Counted from the first letter of the stretch, positions 24,081 to 31,656 are shown. The stretch: DNA of 64,000 nt from an uncultured Clostridia bacterium (GCA_947628675.1 CANRAR010000004.1:62001-126000), one strand, 5' to 3'. The notes: generated from the sequence alone by a model not told the origin. Made by a program: numbers and translations.

Positions 24081-25168
24081 TATTTCACACCCCCATACAG
24101 TTCAAAGATGACGGGCTCGCCGCCGCGGGGCGCGCGCACGTAGTCGAGTTCGGGCTCGATGGCGCGGATGGCGCATTCTTCACTTGCGATATACGCCTTG
24201 TCGCCATGCTCGGCGACGACCATGGAGCGGAGTTTGAGGCGGTCGTTGAGCGCCATGAGCCCGCCCGTGTAGCCGAAAATGATGGAGAAGGGCCCGTTGA
24301 TGAGGAGGGACGGGAACATTTTACGGAGCAAGATCTCCTGCTCCCTGTCCTCTTCGGGCTTGCTGTCGATGGTCGTCCAGAAGGACGCCGAGATGACCTT
24401 GGCGACCTCTTGGAGGGAGAGTTTTTTCTTGCGGAGGAGGAAGTCCACGATGTAGGTGATGACTTCGGTATCCGTCTGCAAGTTGCACTTGTAGCCGTAC
24501 ATCTCGATCCAGCGGCGGTTGGCATCGTAACTGGAGATCTCGCCGTTGTGCACGACGGAGTAATCGAGGAGCCCGAAGGGGTGCGCGCCGCCCCACCAGC
24601 CCGGCGTGTTGGTGGGATACCTGCCGTGGCAAGTCCACGCGTAGCCCTCGTATTCGTCGAGGCGATAGAACCTGCCGATGTCCTCGGGAAAGCCCACGCC
24701 CTTGAAAATTCCCATATTTTTGCCGCAGGAAAAGACGTAGGCGCCCTTGATCTCGGTGTTTATTTTGTTGACGGCGCGGACGACGTATTCCTCTTCGTCG
24801 AGTTTGCGGGTCTCGAGTTTGCGGGAATCGGGCAGGACGAAGTAGCGGAAAATGACGGGCGCATCGGTGACACCCGCCGTCTTGCGGGTGGAGATCGCCG
24901 ACTGAAAGGCGACATCGAAATGCTGGCCGATGAAATCCTCCGTCTGCTTTTTGGAGGCGGCGCCGTCGTAAAAGAGATGAAACGCGTAATAATCCTTGTA
25001 CTCGGGATAGATGCCGTAGCCCGCAAAGCCACCGCCGAGGCCGTTGCTCCGATCGTGCATGGTGGTGATGGAGTTTATCATGCACTCCCCGCTCATGCGG
25101 CAGCCGCTGCGGTCGATGACGCCCGAGATCGCACACCCCGAAGGGTTGCGGAATTGACCTTCCAACAT
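24080..25168 (-). CDS. Glutamate synthase class II glutamine amidotransferase (alpha-1) subunit
   Basis: The start is ATG 25168 (MLEGQFRNPSGC) behind CAGGAG; an ATG 15 bases upstream lacks a ribosome site. The 362-residue product matches stand-alone GltB1: the likely nucleophile in SGCAISGVIDRSG, HGRYPTNTPGWWGGAHPF, VHNGEISSYDANRRW and LQTDTEVITYI. It hydrolyses glutamine and supplies ammonia to the FMN subunit. The cysteine is not N-terminal in the raw sequence, so processing would be needed for a classical Ntn mechanism. It is the first gene of the operon. Confidence 0.93.
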   Translation of the reverse strand: MLEGQFRNPSGCAISGVIDRSGCRMSGECMINSITTMHDRSNGLGGGFAGYGIYPEYKDYYAFHLFYDGAASKKQTEDFIGQHFDVAFQSAISTRKTAGVTDAPVIFRYFVLPDSRKLETRKLDEEEYVVRAVNKINTEIKGAYVFSCGKNMGIFKGVGFPEDIGRFYRLDEYEGYAWTCHGRYPTNTPGWWGGAHPFGLLDYSVVHNGEISSYDANRRWIEMYGYKCNLQTDTEVITYIVDFLLRKKKLSLQEVAKVISASFWTTIDSKPEEDREQEILLRKMFPSLLINGPFSIIFGYTGGLMALNDRLKLRSMVVAEHGDKAYIASEECAIRAIEPELDYVRAPRGGEPVIFELYGGVK

Positions 25169-25206
25169 ACTGCTCTCCTGCATAAATTCACTTGATGTGC
25201 CTTAAC

Positions 25207-25235
25207 AGTATAAACTTATTCACGAAAACGGTCAA
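25207..25235 (-). promoter_or_regulatory. Promoter of the split glutamate synthase operon
   Basis: Minus-strand TTGACC (25235-25230), a 17-bp spacer and TATACT (25212-25207), about 30 bases before the first gene. No T-box or glutamine-riboswitch motif was recognised. Confidence 0.8.
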
Positions 25236-25353
25236 ATACTTTAAGTTTATGCGAATATATTTGTTATTTATAAGAAGTATAAGTACAAATTATAAAAGAC
25301 GGGCGAATTGCCCGTCTTGGCTTGGGTGGGGTTATGGATGGGGCGGATTGGGG

Positions 25354-25446
25354 GGGCGGACTTCGTTGTTCGGGATTCTTCGCCGCAGCCCGCGCCCGCC
25401 CCCGCACAAGCGGGGGCGGGCGCGGGCTGCGGCTCAGAATGACGCG
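25354..25446 (+). repeat. Palindromic repeat, family 2, copy b
   Basis: GGGCGGACTTCGTTGTTCGG and GATTCTTCGCC, then a perfect 21-bp stem with loop ACAA, then GGCTCAGAATGACGCG. Between 25447 and 25607 follow a second TCAGAATGACGCG, a right-hand half of family 1 (CGGTATGAGGAAATAGG near 25491), and CTCGACTGCGCTCGAAATGACA, a hairpin of a kind often scattered between genes. No gene is present here. Confidence 0.75.
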
Positions 25447-25607
25447 TAAGAAAGGCGGCGGCTCAGAATGACGCGGGAGAAAGGGGCGGGGCGCGGTATG
25501 AGGAAATAGGGTGGGATTTCTCGACTGCGCTCGAAATGACATTTTATTCTCGGAATGACATTTTATTAGCGTACGCGCGTTTGAGAGTTGAGAGACGGGA
25601 TCGGTGG

Positions 25608-26339
25608 CTATTCTTTGCCGAAGGGGTGTTTGTTCTCCACACTCGTTGCGGTGAAGGCGAAGACCCGCCCGGCGCCCGCCCTTTTGAGGGTGCGCGCAAG
25701 TTCGCTCACGGTGGCGCCCGTCGTCAAAGTATCGTCGATGATGAGTAGCGTTTTGCCCTTGACCGCCGCGCGGTCGGCCACGTGAAAACAGCCCTCGAGG
25801 TTGCTCTCGCGCTCCCGTCTGCCCAAAAATTTTTGCGACTTCGTCTCGCGGCGTTTCTCGACGGCATCAACGACGGGGACGGACAGTTTGCGGGAGAGTT
25901 CTTCGCACAAAATGAGGGACTGATTATAGCCGCGCCTTCTCTTGGCACGGGCGGTCATGGGCACGGGGACGAGCCCCTCCGCCTCGGGAAATTGCGACTT
26001 TATTGTCGATAAACAGAGTTCGGCGACGGCGCGGTAGAGATATTGATCGCCCCGCTTATAGCGAACGATGAGGCGGGAGGCCTCGCCCTCATAGAGGAGC
26101 GCCGAACGCGCCTTCTCCACCTCGAGGGGGCGCTCCTTGCACTCGAGGCAAACGCCCGCCTCCTTCACCCTTCTGCCGCACAGGGGGCAAATTGCGCCGC
26201 TGTTCCAAGGGAGCGCCTCGCGGCACTTGGCGCAGACGCGCTCGCCCGCGAACACCTCCCTGCCGCAAATATCGCAGGTGAAATTGTGGGCGTCGTCGTA
26301 TTTCCGCACCCATTCGGCGATTTTCTTGAAAAAATTCAT
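25608..26339 (-). CDS. comF: ComF-family phosphoribosyltransferase-like protein
   Basis: The start is ATG 26339 (MNFFKKIAEWVRKYD), 19 bases after the XRE gene; the ribosome site is weak. The 243-residue product has the double-zinc N-terminus (CDICGREVFAGERVCAKC, CPLCGRRVKEAGVCLEC). LLYEGEASRLIVRYKRGDQ and PVPMTARAKRRRGYNQ follow, and the PRPP-loop motif LLIIDDTLTTGATVSEL closes the core. ComF proteins act in DNA uptake and associated DNA metabolism. It is probably cotranscribed with the XRE regulator upstream. Confidence 0.93.
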   Translation of the reverse strand: MNFFKKIAEWVRKYDDAHNFTCDICGREVFAGERVCAKCREALPWNSGAICPLCGRRVKEAGVCLECKERPLEVEKARSALLYEGEASRLIVRYKRGDQYLYRAVAELCLSTIKSQFPEAEGLVPVPMTARAKRRRGYNQSLILCEELSRKLSVPVVDAVEKRRETKSQKFLGRRERESNLEGCFHVADRAAVKGKTLLIIDDTLTTGATVSELARTLKRAGAGRVFAFTATSVENKHPFGKE

Positions 26340-26358
26340 CGGTCGTACTGAAATTTTG

Positions 26359-26589
26359 TCAGCGATAGCGCTTGGCGCCGCTTTCATCCTCGAGCCCGAG
26401 GAGATAGTCGGCGGAGACGCGGAAATATTCCGCGATGAGGTAGATGTTTTCGGCCGTCGGCTGCACGTTGCCGTTCGACCAATCGGACACACTCATCGCC
26501 GAGACGCCGATCGCCCCCGCAAGTGTGCGCTTGGAGATACCGCCCTCCTTCAATAACTCGCTGAGCCGCAGAGAAAAGAGATTTTTCAC
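26359..26589 (-). CDS. XRE-family regulator
   Basis: The 76-residue product starts at GTG 26589 (MKNLFSLRLSELLKEGG). ISKRTLAGAIGVSAMSVSDWSNG is the helix-turn-helix of Cro/C1 type. The tail FRVSADYLLGLEDESGAK is shared almost exactly with the second XRE gene at 27616, including at DNA level. A large palindrome just upstream is a likely autoregulatory operator. TACAAT lies only six bases before the GTG, so the message may be nearly leaderless. It probably controls comF, 19 bases downstream. Confidence 0.88.
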   Translation of the reverse strand: MKNLFSLRLSELLKEGGISKRTLAGAIGVSAMSVSDWSNGNVQPTAENIYLIAEYFRVSADYLLGLEDESGAKRYR

Positions 26590-26598
26590 GCCTCTATT

Positions 26599-26644
26599 GT
26601 AAGATAAAGTTTACGTTAAAAGATGAACGTAAGGTTTATCTTAC
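26599..26644. promoter_or_regulatory. Palindromic operator of the XRE-comF unit
   Basis: Arms GTAAGATAAA (26599-26608) and TTTATCTTAC (26635-26644) are perfectly complementary. An inner pair (ACGTT/AACGT) lies between them. The site covers the promoter region upstream of the XRE gene. Binding is inferred. Confidence 0.65.
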
Positions 26645-26694
26645 ATTTTTGTGAAAAATAAACGTGGCACGGCTGAAAAATGGGCGGTCGGGGG

Positions 26695-26730
26695 AATTCT
26701 GCTGCGGGTAGATATGGATCGGGGCGCATC
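26695..26730 (+). repeat. 36-bp direct repeat, copy 1
   Basis: AATTCTGCTGCGGGTAGATA followed by TGGATCGGGGCGCATC. It recurs at 27069-27104 with two substitutions. Between the copies (26731-27068) there is no convincing gene; a minus-strand frame there shows loose repeats only. Confidence 0.75.
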
Positions 26731-27068
26731 AATAGAAGAATAAATTACAAAAAACAAAGTGATGAAAAAGGATGTGAGAGAAGGAAAAAACAGAAAATAA
26801 AACTATAGTTGTGAAGAATATAAGAGGCGATGGGAAAACTTACTCGATTGTCCTCTATGCTGCCTCTATTGCGTCTATTGTGTGCTCGCTTGCCCGAACC
26901 CTGCGTCCCTCTCCATGCCCCCGTAACCCATTTCGCACTGCGCTCTCGCCATGTCTCCGCACCGTGCCGCATCCGAACGCAGGCTCATCTCCTACCGCAC
27001 CGCTCCCCACAACGGGCTCTTGCCTTTCTGCCGTGCCGCTCCCAAACGCAGTCCCGCGGCGATGATAA

Positions 27069-27104
27069 AATTCTACTGCGGGTAGATATGGATCGGGACG
27101 CATC
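27069..27104 (+). repeat. 36-bp direct repeat, copy 2
   Basis: The second copy of the 26695 repeat, 374 bases downstream, with 34 of 36 positions identical. It is followed by A-rich sequence, as is copy 1. Confidence 0.75.
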
Positions 27105-27215
27105 GTGAAAAAATAAAAAGTTAAAAAAGTGTAAAGAAAAAATTCAAAAATTAAAATATAAAATAACAATTGAAATATGAAATAACAAAAAAAAGAGAAA
27201 TGGGTGGGGGTATTT

Positions 27216-27398
27216 TGCTTACCAACTAACTAGCTTACTTGCTAAATTACTTACTAACTTGCTTACTTGCAAACCTGCTTGCTAACTTACTAACTTACTT
27301 ACAAACCTGCTTGCTAACTTGCTTACTCGATTGCTTACTTATTTACTTACTTACTTTCTTGCTTGCTAACTTGCTTGCAAACCTGCTTGTTTACTTGC
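27216..27398. repeat. Degenerate tetranucleotide tract (CTTA/CTTG)
   Basis: About 180 bases made of CTTA, CTTG, CTAA and CAAA units with a 4-base period. An open plus-strand frame across it gives only Leu/Ala/Thr repeats and has no ribosome site. It is treated as simple-sequence DNA. Confidence 0.75.
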
Positions 27399-27609
27399 TC
27401 TCCACGCCCTCTTCCGCTCGTTTGCCCGCTCCCCCGCTCTCATCCTCGTCACTCGTTCTCGTGCCCACGCACTCGCTCTCATCCGCGCCGCTCGTTCTGG
27501 CGCCCGTACGCTCGCTCTCATCCTCGCCGCTCGTTCTAGCGCCCACGCACTCGCTCCCTATGCGCTCTTCCAATCGCTTGCAGAGCCGCAGAGAAAAGAG
27601 ATTTTTCAC
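27391..27609 (-). pseudogene. Remnant of an XRE gene fused to a 39-bp minisatellite
   Basis: The first nine codons after GTG 27609 (MKNLFSLRL) and the DNA around them copy the start of the XRE gene at 26589. The homology then stops. A 13-residue unit of the SECVGARTSGEDE type follows three to four times and stays in frame to the stop. It lies directly downstream of the second XRE gene. It looks like a recombination product rather than a working regulator; whether it is translated is unknown. Confidence 0.5.
27425..27565. repeat. 39-bp minisatellite
   Basis: Three clear units and one decayed unit of CTCGTTCTAGCGCCCACGCA-type sequence with a 39-base period. The unit length keeps the reading frame of the overlapping minus-strand remnant. 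Confidence 0.7.
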
Positions 27610-27615
27610 GGAAAT

Positions 27616-27840
27616 TTAATAAAGTTTAGCGCCGCTTTCATCTTCGAGGCCGAGGAGATAATCGGCGGAGACGCGGAATACGCGGCAGATCTCCGTGAGC
27701 ATGGAAAGCGATGGCTCGCTCCTGCCCTTTTCCCACGAGTACACGCTATCGTCCGTCGTGCGCAAAAGCACGGCGAGCGCGCCCTGCGTAAGCCCCTGCT
27801 CCACCCTCAATTCGCGCAAACGCTGTTGAAATACCGTCAT
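27616..27840 (-). CDS. XRE-family regulator (second copy)
   Basis: The 74-residue product MTVFQQRLRELRVEQGLTQG... has the helix-turn-helix LTQGALAVLLRTTDDSVYSWEKG. It ends with FRVSADYLLGLEDESGAKLY, the same tail as the XRE protein at 26359, although the DNA-binding halves differ. It starts at ATG 27840 with no clear ribosome site. Two palindromes cover its promoter, which suggests autorepression. Confidence 0.88.
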   Translation of the reverse strand: MTVFQQRLRELRVEQGLTQGALAVLLRTTDDSVYSWEKGRSEPSLSMLTEICRVFRVSADYLLGLEDESGAKLY

Positions 27841-27845
27841 GGTTT

Positions 27846-27895
27846 CAGTGTACCGTAAATTTTACGGTACACTGCGAAAACCGTAAAAATTACGG
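27846..27895 (-). promoter_or_regulatory. Promoter and two operators of the second XRE gene
   Basis: Minus-strand TTTACG (27887-27882), a 17-bp spacer and TAAAAT (27864-27859). A perfect palindrome (CAGTGTACCGTAAA and its complement, 27846-27874) covers the -10 box. A second one (CCGTAA-AAA-TTACGG, 27881-27895) covers the -35 box. They share the core CCGTAAA, as expected for one repressor. Confidence 0.7.
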
Positions 27896-27914
27896 GGGCG
27901 GCAGGAAGAAAGAA

Positions 27915-27976
27915 AAGATACTCTCGCCGCCCCGCCCGTCCGCTTATGCGGACGGGCGGGGCGGCTCGGTATGAGG
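27915..27976 (+). repeat. Palindromic repeat, family 1, copy c
   Basis: AAGATACTCTCG, a perfect 17-bp stem with loop TTAT, then CTCGGTATGAGG. The inner part of the stem (CCCGTCCGC) matches copy b at 19826. Confidence 0.82.
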
Positions 27977-27996
27977 AGCGTGAGAAAAAATCGGCA

Positions 27997-28028
27997 TGAA
28001 GAAAACCGCCCGAAGGGGCGGTTTTCTT
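27997..28028 (-). terminator. Terminator of the ppx-maf-mreB-like operon
   Basis: Perfect hairpin GAAAACCGCCC-CTTC-GGGCGGTTTTC on the minus strand, 25 bases after the stop at 28052. Confidence 0.8.
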
Positions 28029-28051
28029 CAAAAACAGCAAAACGCTGTGAG

Positions 28052-29038
28052 TTATTCCATGCAGATGCGGTCGCGGAGGGTGCGGTTGCCGATGGCTCTG
28101 CCGCCGCCGAGGATGACCGCCATTTGCGCGTCGGCGGGGAGGTGCGCTTCCATCTGCAGACGTTCGGCGACGTAGTCGGAAAAGCCCGCGATGTTGCAGA
28201 CGCCGCCCGTCAGGAAAATGCCGTTCTTGCACATCGCGGCGGAGACCTCCGCGGGCAATTTCCTCAGGAGCACCTCGGCGTATTCGATAATTTTATCGAC
28301 ATACACGCGGATGGGGAAGAGGACGTCCTCCGAGGAGACGGTGACGGAGCGCGGGCGACCCGTGGAAATATCCCTGCCGTTGACGAGCATACTCTGGTTA
28401 TCGTGCTCGATGAGACTCCCCACCGTGTTTTTGAGTTTCTCCGCGGTGAGCGACCCGATCTTGAGGTTGTACGTCTCGGCAATGTGGTCGATGATGTGGA
28501 TGTCCATATTGTTGCCGCCGACGCTCATGGTGAGCCCCGCGATGATGCCCTCCAACGAGAACGTGGCGAGCGACGTCTTGCCGGCGCCGATGTCGATGGC
28601 GAACACGGGGTTGCTCTCCGACAGGGGCACGTCGTGCCCGAGGGCGGCAAGGTAGGGCGTTTCGGCGAAATACACGCGGGAGACTCCCGCCGATTTCGCT
28701 ACGCGGTAGTATTTTTCGCGCGAGGCTTCACTGCAACCGCAGGGGACGCAGAAGAGCGCCTCGATGGAGATGCTGCGCCCGACGATCTTCTTCAGGAAAT
28801 ATTCGAGGAGCGCCGCCGCCTGCCCTTCATTGACGATCTCCCCTTCGTACACGGGGAACAAGACGTCGCCGAACTCCCCCGTCTTGCCGAGGAGGCGCTT
28901 GGCATCGCTGCCGAAGGCGCGGATCTCTCCCGTCTCGCGCGCCACGGAGACGCACGTCGGCTCGGCGAGCACGATGCCGCTCCCGAGTTTGTAGATTTTG
29001 GTTGCCGAAGTTCCGAAATCGATGGCAAGTTTCAGCAT
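28052..29038 (-). CDS. MreB/Mbl-like actin homologue
   Basis: The start is ATG 29038 (MLKLAIDFGTSATKIY) behind GGAGGAG, overlapping the maf stop by seven bases. The 328-residue product has the actin/Hsp70 ATPase motifs: the phosphate-1 loop DFGTSATKI, FAIDIGAGKTSLATF, VGGNNMDIHIIDHI, and the adenosine motif FLTGGVCNIAGFSDYV. MreB proteins polymerise under the membrane and direct wall synthesis. This one is divergent, so it may be a second, specialised filament protein. It shares an operon with ppx and maf. Confidence 0.9.
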   Translation of the reverse strand: MLKLAIDFGTSATKIYKLGSGIVLAEPTCVSVARETGEIRAFGSDAKRLLGKTGEFGDVLFPVYEGEIVNEGQAAALLEYFLKKIVGRSISIEALFCVPCGCSEASREKYYRVAKSAGVSRVYFAETPYLAALGHDVPLSESNPVFAIDIGAGKTSLATFSLEGIIAGLTMSVGGNNMDIHIIDHIAETYNLKIGSLTAEKLKNTVGSLIEHDNQSMLVNGRDISTGRPRSVTVSSEDVLFPIRVYVDKIIEYAEVLLRKLPAEVSAAMCKNGIFLTGGVCNIAGFSDYVAERLQMEAHLPADAQMAVILGGGRAIGNRTLRDRICME

Positions 29039-29595
29039 TTTTCTCCTCCGAGCGCCGAAAGTATGGCGCCGACTTCCTCCACGGGTAGCCCCACGACGTT
29101 GGAATAACTCCCCTCCACCGCCTTGACGAGCGGGAACCCGTCCTGTATTCCGTATGCCCCCGCCTTGTCCGCGGGGAGCCCGCTTGCAATGTAGCGGGCG
29201 ATGAGCTCTTCGCCGAGCGGGAAAAATTCCACGCGCGTCTCGGCGACGCACTCCCTCGTGCCCTTGGGCGATAAGACGCAGACGCCCGTAAAGACGCTGT
29301 GCGTCTTGCCGCTCAACTTTGAAAGCATCCGCTTGGCGTCCTCGTCGTCCGCGGGTTTGCCGAAGATCTCGCCTTCGAGGGCGACGACGGTATCGGCGCC
29401 GAGGACGATGTGCCCGGGGTAGCGGGAGAAGACCTCGTGCGCCTTGCCGCGGGCAAACGCGAGCGCGGTCTCACGTGCAGAAAGCCCCTCCGCGCGTTCT
29501 TCGAAGCGGGAGGGAACGATGTCGAATTTGTATCCAAGCGTTGCGAGCAGTTCCCGTCTGCGGGGGGAGTTGCTCGCCAAGATGAGATTTTCCAC
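29032..29595 (-). CDS. maf: Maf-family nucleotide pyrophosphatase
   Basis: The 187-residue product starts at GTG 29595, directly after the ppx stop. MENLILASNSPRRRELLATLG is the family signature, and GHIVLGADTVVALEGEIFGKP and SGKTHSVFTGVCVL are the other conserved blocks. Maf proteins hydrolyse canonical or modified dTTP/UTP to monophosphates and affect septum formation. Its position beside an MreB-like gene is the common maf-mreB linkage. Confidence 0.95.
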   Translation of the reverse strand: MENLILASNSPRRRELLATLGYKFDIVPSRFEERAEGLSARETALAFARGKAHEVFSRYPGHIVLGADTVVALEGEIFGKPADDEDAKRMLSKLSGKTHSVFTGVCVLSPKGTRECVAETRVEFFPLGEELIARYIASGLPADKAGAYGIQDGFPLVKAVEGSYSNVVGLPVEEVGAILSALGGEKC

Positions 29596-31110
29596 TTACA
29601 GAATTTCGAGGTTCTTGCGGAAGGAGCGCTTGAAGTCCGCCCCCGCGAGCGACGCCTGCCGAAGTTCCAAGGTGGCATCGCCGGCGAGTTCCGTCTTCAT
29701 GATGACGGAGTCGCCCAAGACGTCGCAATTGACGCCCGTGACCATGCCCTGCCCGCTCCTGTCGAGACACTCCGCGATGCGGAGGAGCACCCCGAGTTTC
29801 TTGACGACATCGAGGTCTTCGTCGGTGACGATGTCCTTAAAGCGCGCCCAGTCGGCGGGGCTCACATCCTCCTTCCTGTGGCACCCCGCAACGAAGGCGG
29901 CGAGGACGATCTCGCGGTGCGTGGCGCCGTAGATGCCGCTGTTGAGGATCATGTAGCGGCTGTGGTTCTGGTTGTTATAGAAGCGGACGCGGACACCGCA
30001 ATCGTGCAAACTCGCCGCGATTTTGAGGACTTTCAAATAGATGCGCGGGAATTTGTGCAAGACGCGCAGTTGTTTGAAGAGTTGGATACTCAGGTGCACG
30101 ACGTGCTCGACGTGTTTTTCATCGCACCCGTAATATTTTACGAGGGTGTTGAGGGAGTAGGAGAGAACATCCGAGATGGGACGCTCCACGGTGAGCGGGA
30201 TGGCGGTGTTGAACATGATGCCCTCTCTGAGGCCGCAACCGCTCGTGATGAAGTTTTCGATGTGCAAATAGTCGGTGAACGACTTGATGATGGCGAGCGC
30301 GGCGGGCATGATGTCCGCCCGGGCGGGCGAGAGGCCGCGGATGCGCTTGCGCTTTTCCACATCGAGAACGCGCACCATCTCGTAGATGGAGCGGAAATCT
30401 TCGGTGGTGAACTGGTAGTTGTGCACCGTGTTCAAGGGGTATTTGCGCACGATGCGGTTGATCTTGTAGAGGTTGCGGAAGGAGCCGCCCACGCCGATCA
30501 TCTGCGTATCGGGCTCGATCTCCGAGAGCCATTCGATCTTCTTGAACTGCTCGGTGAAGAATTCCTCGATGCGCTCGGTCTGCTCCTTGGGGGTGAGCCC
30601 GTCGCCCGAGAAGAGGTCGGTGAGGGTGACGGCGCCGAAGGGCAGCGTGACGTTCTGCAAGACGGCGCGGCGGTTGTAATAAATTATCTTGGTGCTGCCG
30701 CCGCCGATCTCCAAGATGATGCCCTTGGGGACGTCCATCGAATTGATGACGCCGCGATAGACGAGCGCCGCCTCCGCCTCCTGCGGGAGGACGGTGACGC
30801 GGATGCCGCAACTCGCCTGAATTTCATCGAGGAAGGAGCGCTGGTTTTTGGCGCGCCTTACCGCCGCGGTCGCAACCGCGATGATGCGCTCTGCGCCGTA
30901 ACTGTCGCAGAGTTTTTTGAACATTTTGAGCGCCTTGATGGTCTCGGCGACCCGTTGAGGCTTTAAGAACCCGTCCCGATCCATATCTTGACCGAGACGT
31001 ACGCTCTCTTTGAGTTCATCGATGACCATGAAGTGATTTTCGTCGAACAGTTCGACGATCACGAGGCGGGCAGAATTGGAGCCGAGATCGATGATACCGA
31101 TTTTTTCCAT
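29596..31110 (-). CDS. ppx: Exopolyphosphatase/pppGpp phosphohydrolase (Ppx/GppA)
   Basis: The 504-residue product has the ASKHA phosphate loop (IGIIDLGSNSARLVIVEL), AVATAAVRRAKNQ, the phosphate-2 loop (ILEIGGGSTKIIYYN) and IGVGGSFRNL. From about residue 320 it has an HD-type domain with ASLHDCGVRVRFYNNQNHSRYMI. This is the long Ppx form that removes phosphate from polyphosphate or pppGpp. It is the first gene of an operon with maf and the mreB-like gene. Confidence 0.94.
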   Translation of the reverse strand: MEKIGIIDLGSNSARLVIVELFDENHFMVIDELKESVRLGQDMDRDGFLKPQRVAETIKALKMFKKLCDSYGAERIIAVATAAVRRAKNQRSFLDEIQASCGIRVTVLPQEAEAALVYRGVINSMDVPKGIILEIGGGSTKIIYYNRRAVLQNVTLPFGAVTLTDLFSGDGLTPKEQTERIEEFFTEQFKKIEWLSEIEPDTQMIGVGGSFRNLYKINRIVRKYPLNTVHNYQFTTEDFRSIYEMVRVLDVEKRKRIRGLSPARADIMPAALAIIKSFTDYLHIENFITSGCGLREGIMFNTAIPLTVERPISDVLSYSLNTLVKYYGCDEKHVEHVVHLSIQLFKQLRVLHKFPRIYLKVLKIAASLHDCGVRVRFYNNQNHSRYMILNSGIYGATHREIVLAAFVAGCHRKEDVSPADWARFKDIVTDEDLDVVKKLGVLLRIAECLDRSGQGMVTGVNCDVLGDSVIMKTELAGDATLELRQASLAGADFKRSFRKNLEIL

Positions 31111-31194
31111 GCGGTCACGTCCTTAACGAAATGTGTACGGATACCCGTCCGTTCGGTAGAACACGATAATTCCCTATTATTATAACTTGCCCCT

Positions 31195-31223
31195 ATTCTA
31201 ACACATGAATTGGGGTTTGTCTA
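31195..31223 (-). promoter_or_regulatory. Candidate promoter of ppx-maf-mreB
   Basis: Minus-strand TAGACA (31223-31218), a 17-bp spacer and TAGAAT (31200-31195). A TATAAT also occurs 16 bases further downstream but lacks a -35 partner. Confidence 0.45.
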
Positions 31224-31263
31224 TACCCTTTTTCAAAATATTTTGTTAGTTTTGCGAAAATTT

Positions 31264-31656
31264 TCACAGCGTTTTTGCGTTTTTGTTATTTTTTAACGCA
31301 AAAAACGACTTTCCCAAACGAAAAGTGCCAAGAATTATCAAAAAACAGCCGAAGCCCGTGCGGAGCACCGCGGAGGGCAGGCGCGCCGCGAGCAGCGAGA
31401 ACGCGAAGGAGGAAATAAGCGCGGGCAGGGCGAAGGAGACCGCGCCCTCCCCTTTGAGGAGGCCTTCCCGCCTGTGGACGGCGAGCGCCGCCGCCGACAT
31501 CGGCAGAAAGGACAGAAGGTTGATGCCTTGCGCCGCGCGCTGTTCCACACCGCAAAAGAGGGTCAAAAGAGGAATGAGCGCCGTGCCGCCGCCCATGCCC
31601 ATTCCTCCCAAGAGCCCGCCCGCGATGCCGCAGAGGAGGAAGACGTAGAAACTCAC
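31264..31656 (-). CDS. Half-size TauE/SafE (TSUP) permease subunit
   Basis: The 130-residue product has about four membrane helices. FLLCGIAGGLLGGMGMGGGTALIPLL is the TSUP N-terminal signature, then INLLSFLPMSAAALAVHR. Full TauE/SafE proteins are about 250 residues with two such repeats; here the repeats are encoded by two overlapping genes. The pair probably forms a heterodimeric exporter of sulfonates, sulfite or similar anions. It overlaps the partner gene at 31653 by four bases. Confidence 0.82.
   Translation of the reverse strand: MSFYVFLLCGIAGGLLGGMGMGGGTALIPLLTLFCGVEQRAAQGINLLSFLPMSAAALAVHRREGLLKGEGAVSFALPALISSFAFSLLAARLPSAVLRTGFGCFLIILGTFRLGKSFFALKNNKNAKTL

Noticed and set aside
22521..24143. 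Long plus-strand open frame opposite gltB2
   Set aside because: It is antisense to a gene with clear FMN and Fe-S motifs, and its composition is typical of a shadow frame.
26855..27169. Minus-strand frame with loose GSG/GCG repeats between the two 36-bp direct repeats
   Set aside because: It has no ribosome site, no family match and a composition that switches abruptly; treated as non-coding repeat DNA.
27216..27570. A CRISPR array
   Set aside because: Units are contiguous without unique spacers, and no cas genes are nearby.
27239..27619. Plus-strand frame giving Leu-rich repeats across the tetranucleotide tract
   Set aside because: The sequence follows from the 4-base repeat; there is no ribosome site and no continuation into a folded domain.
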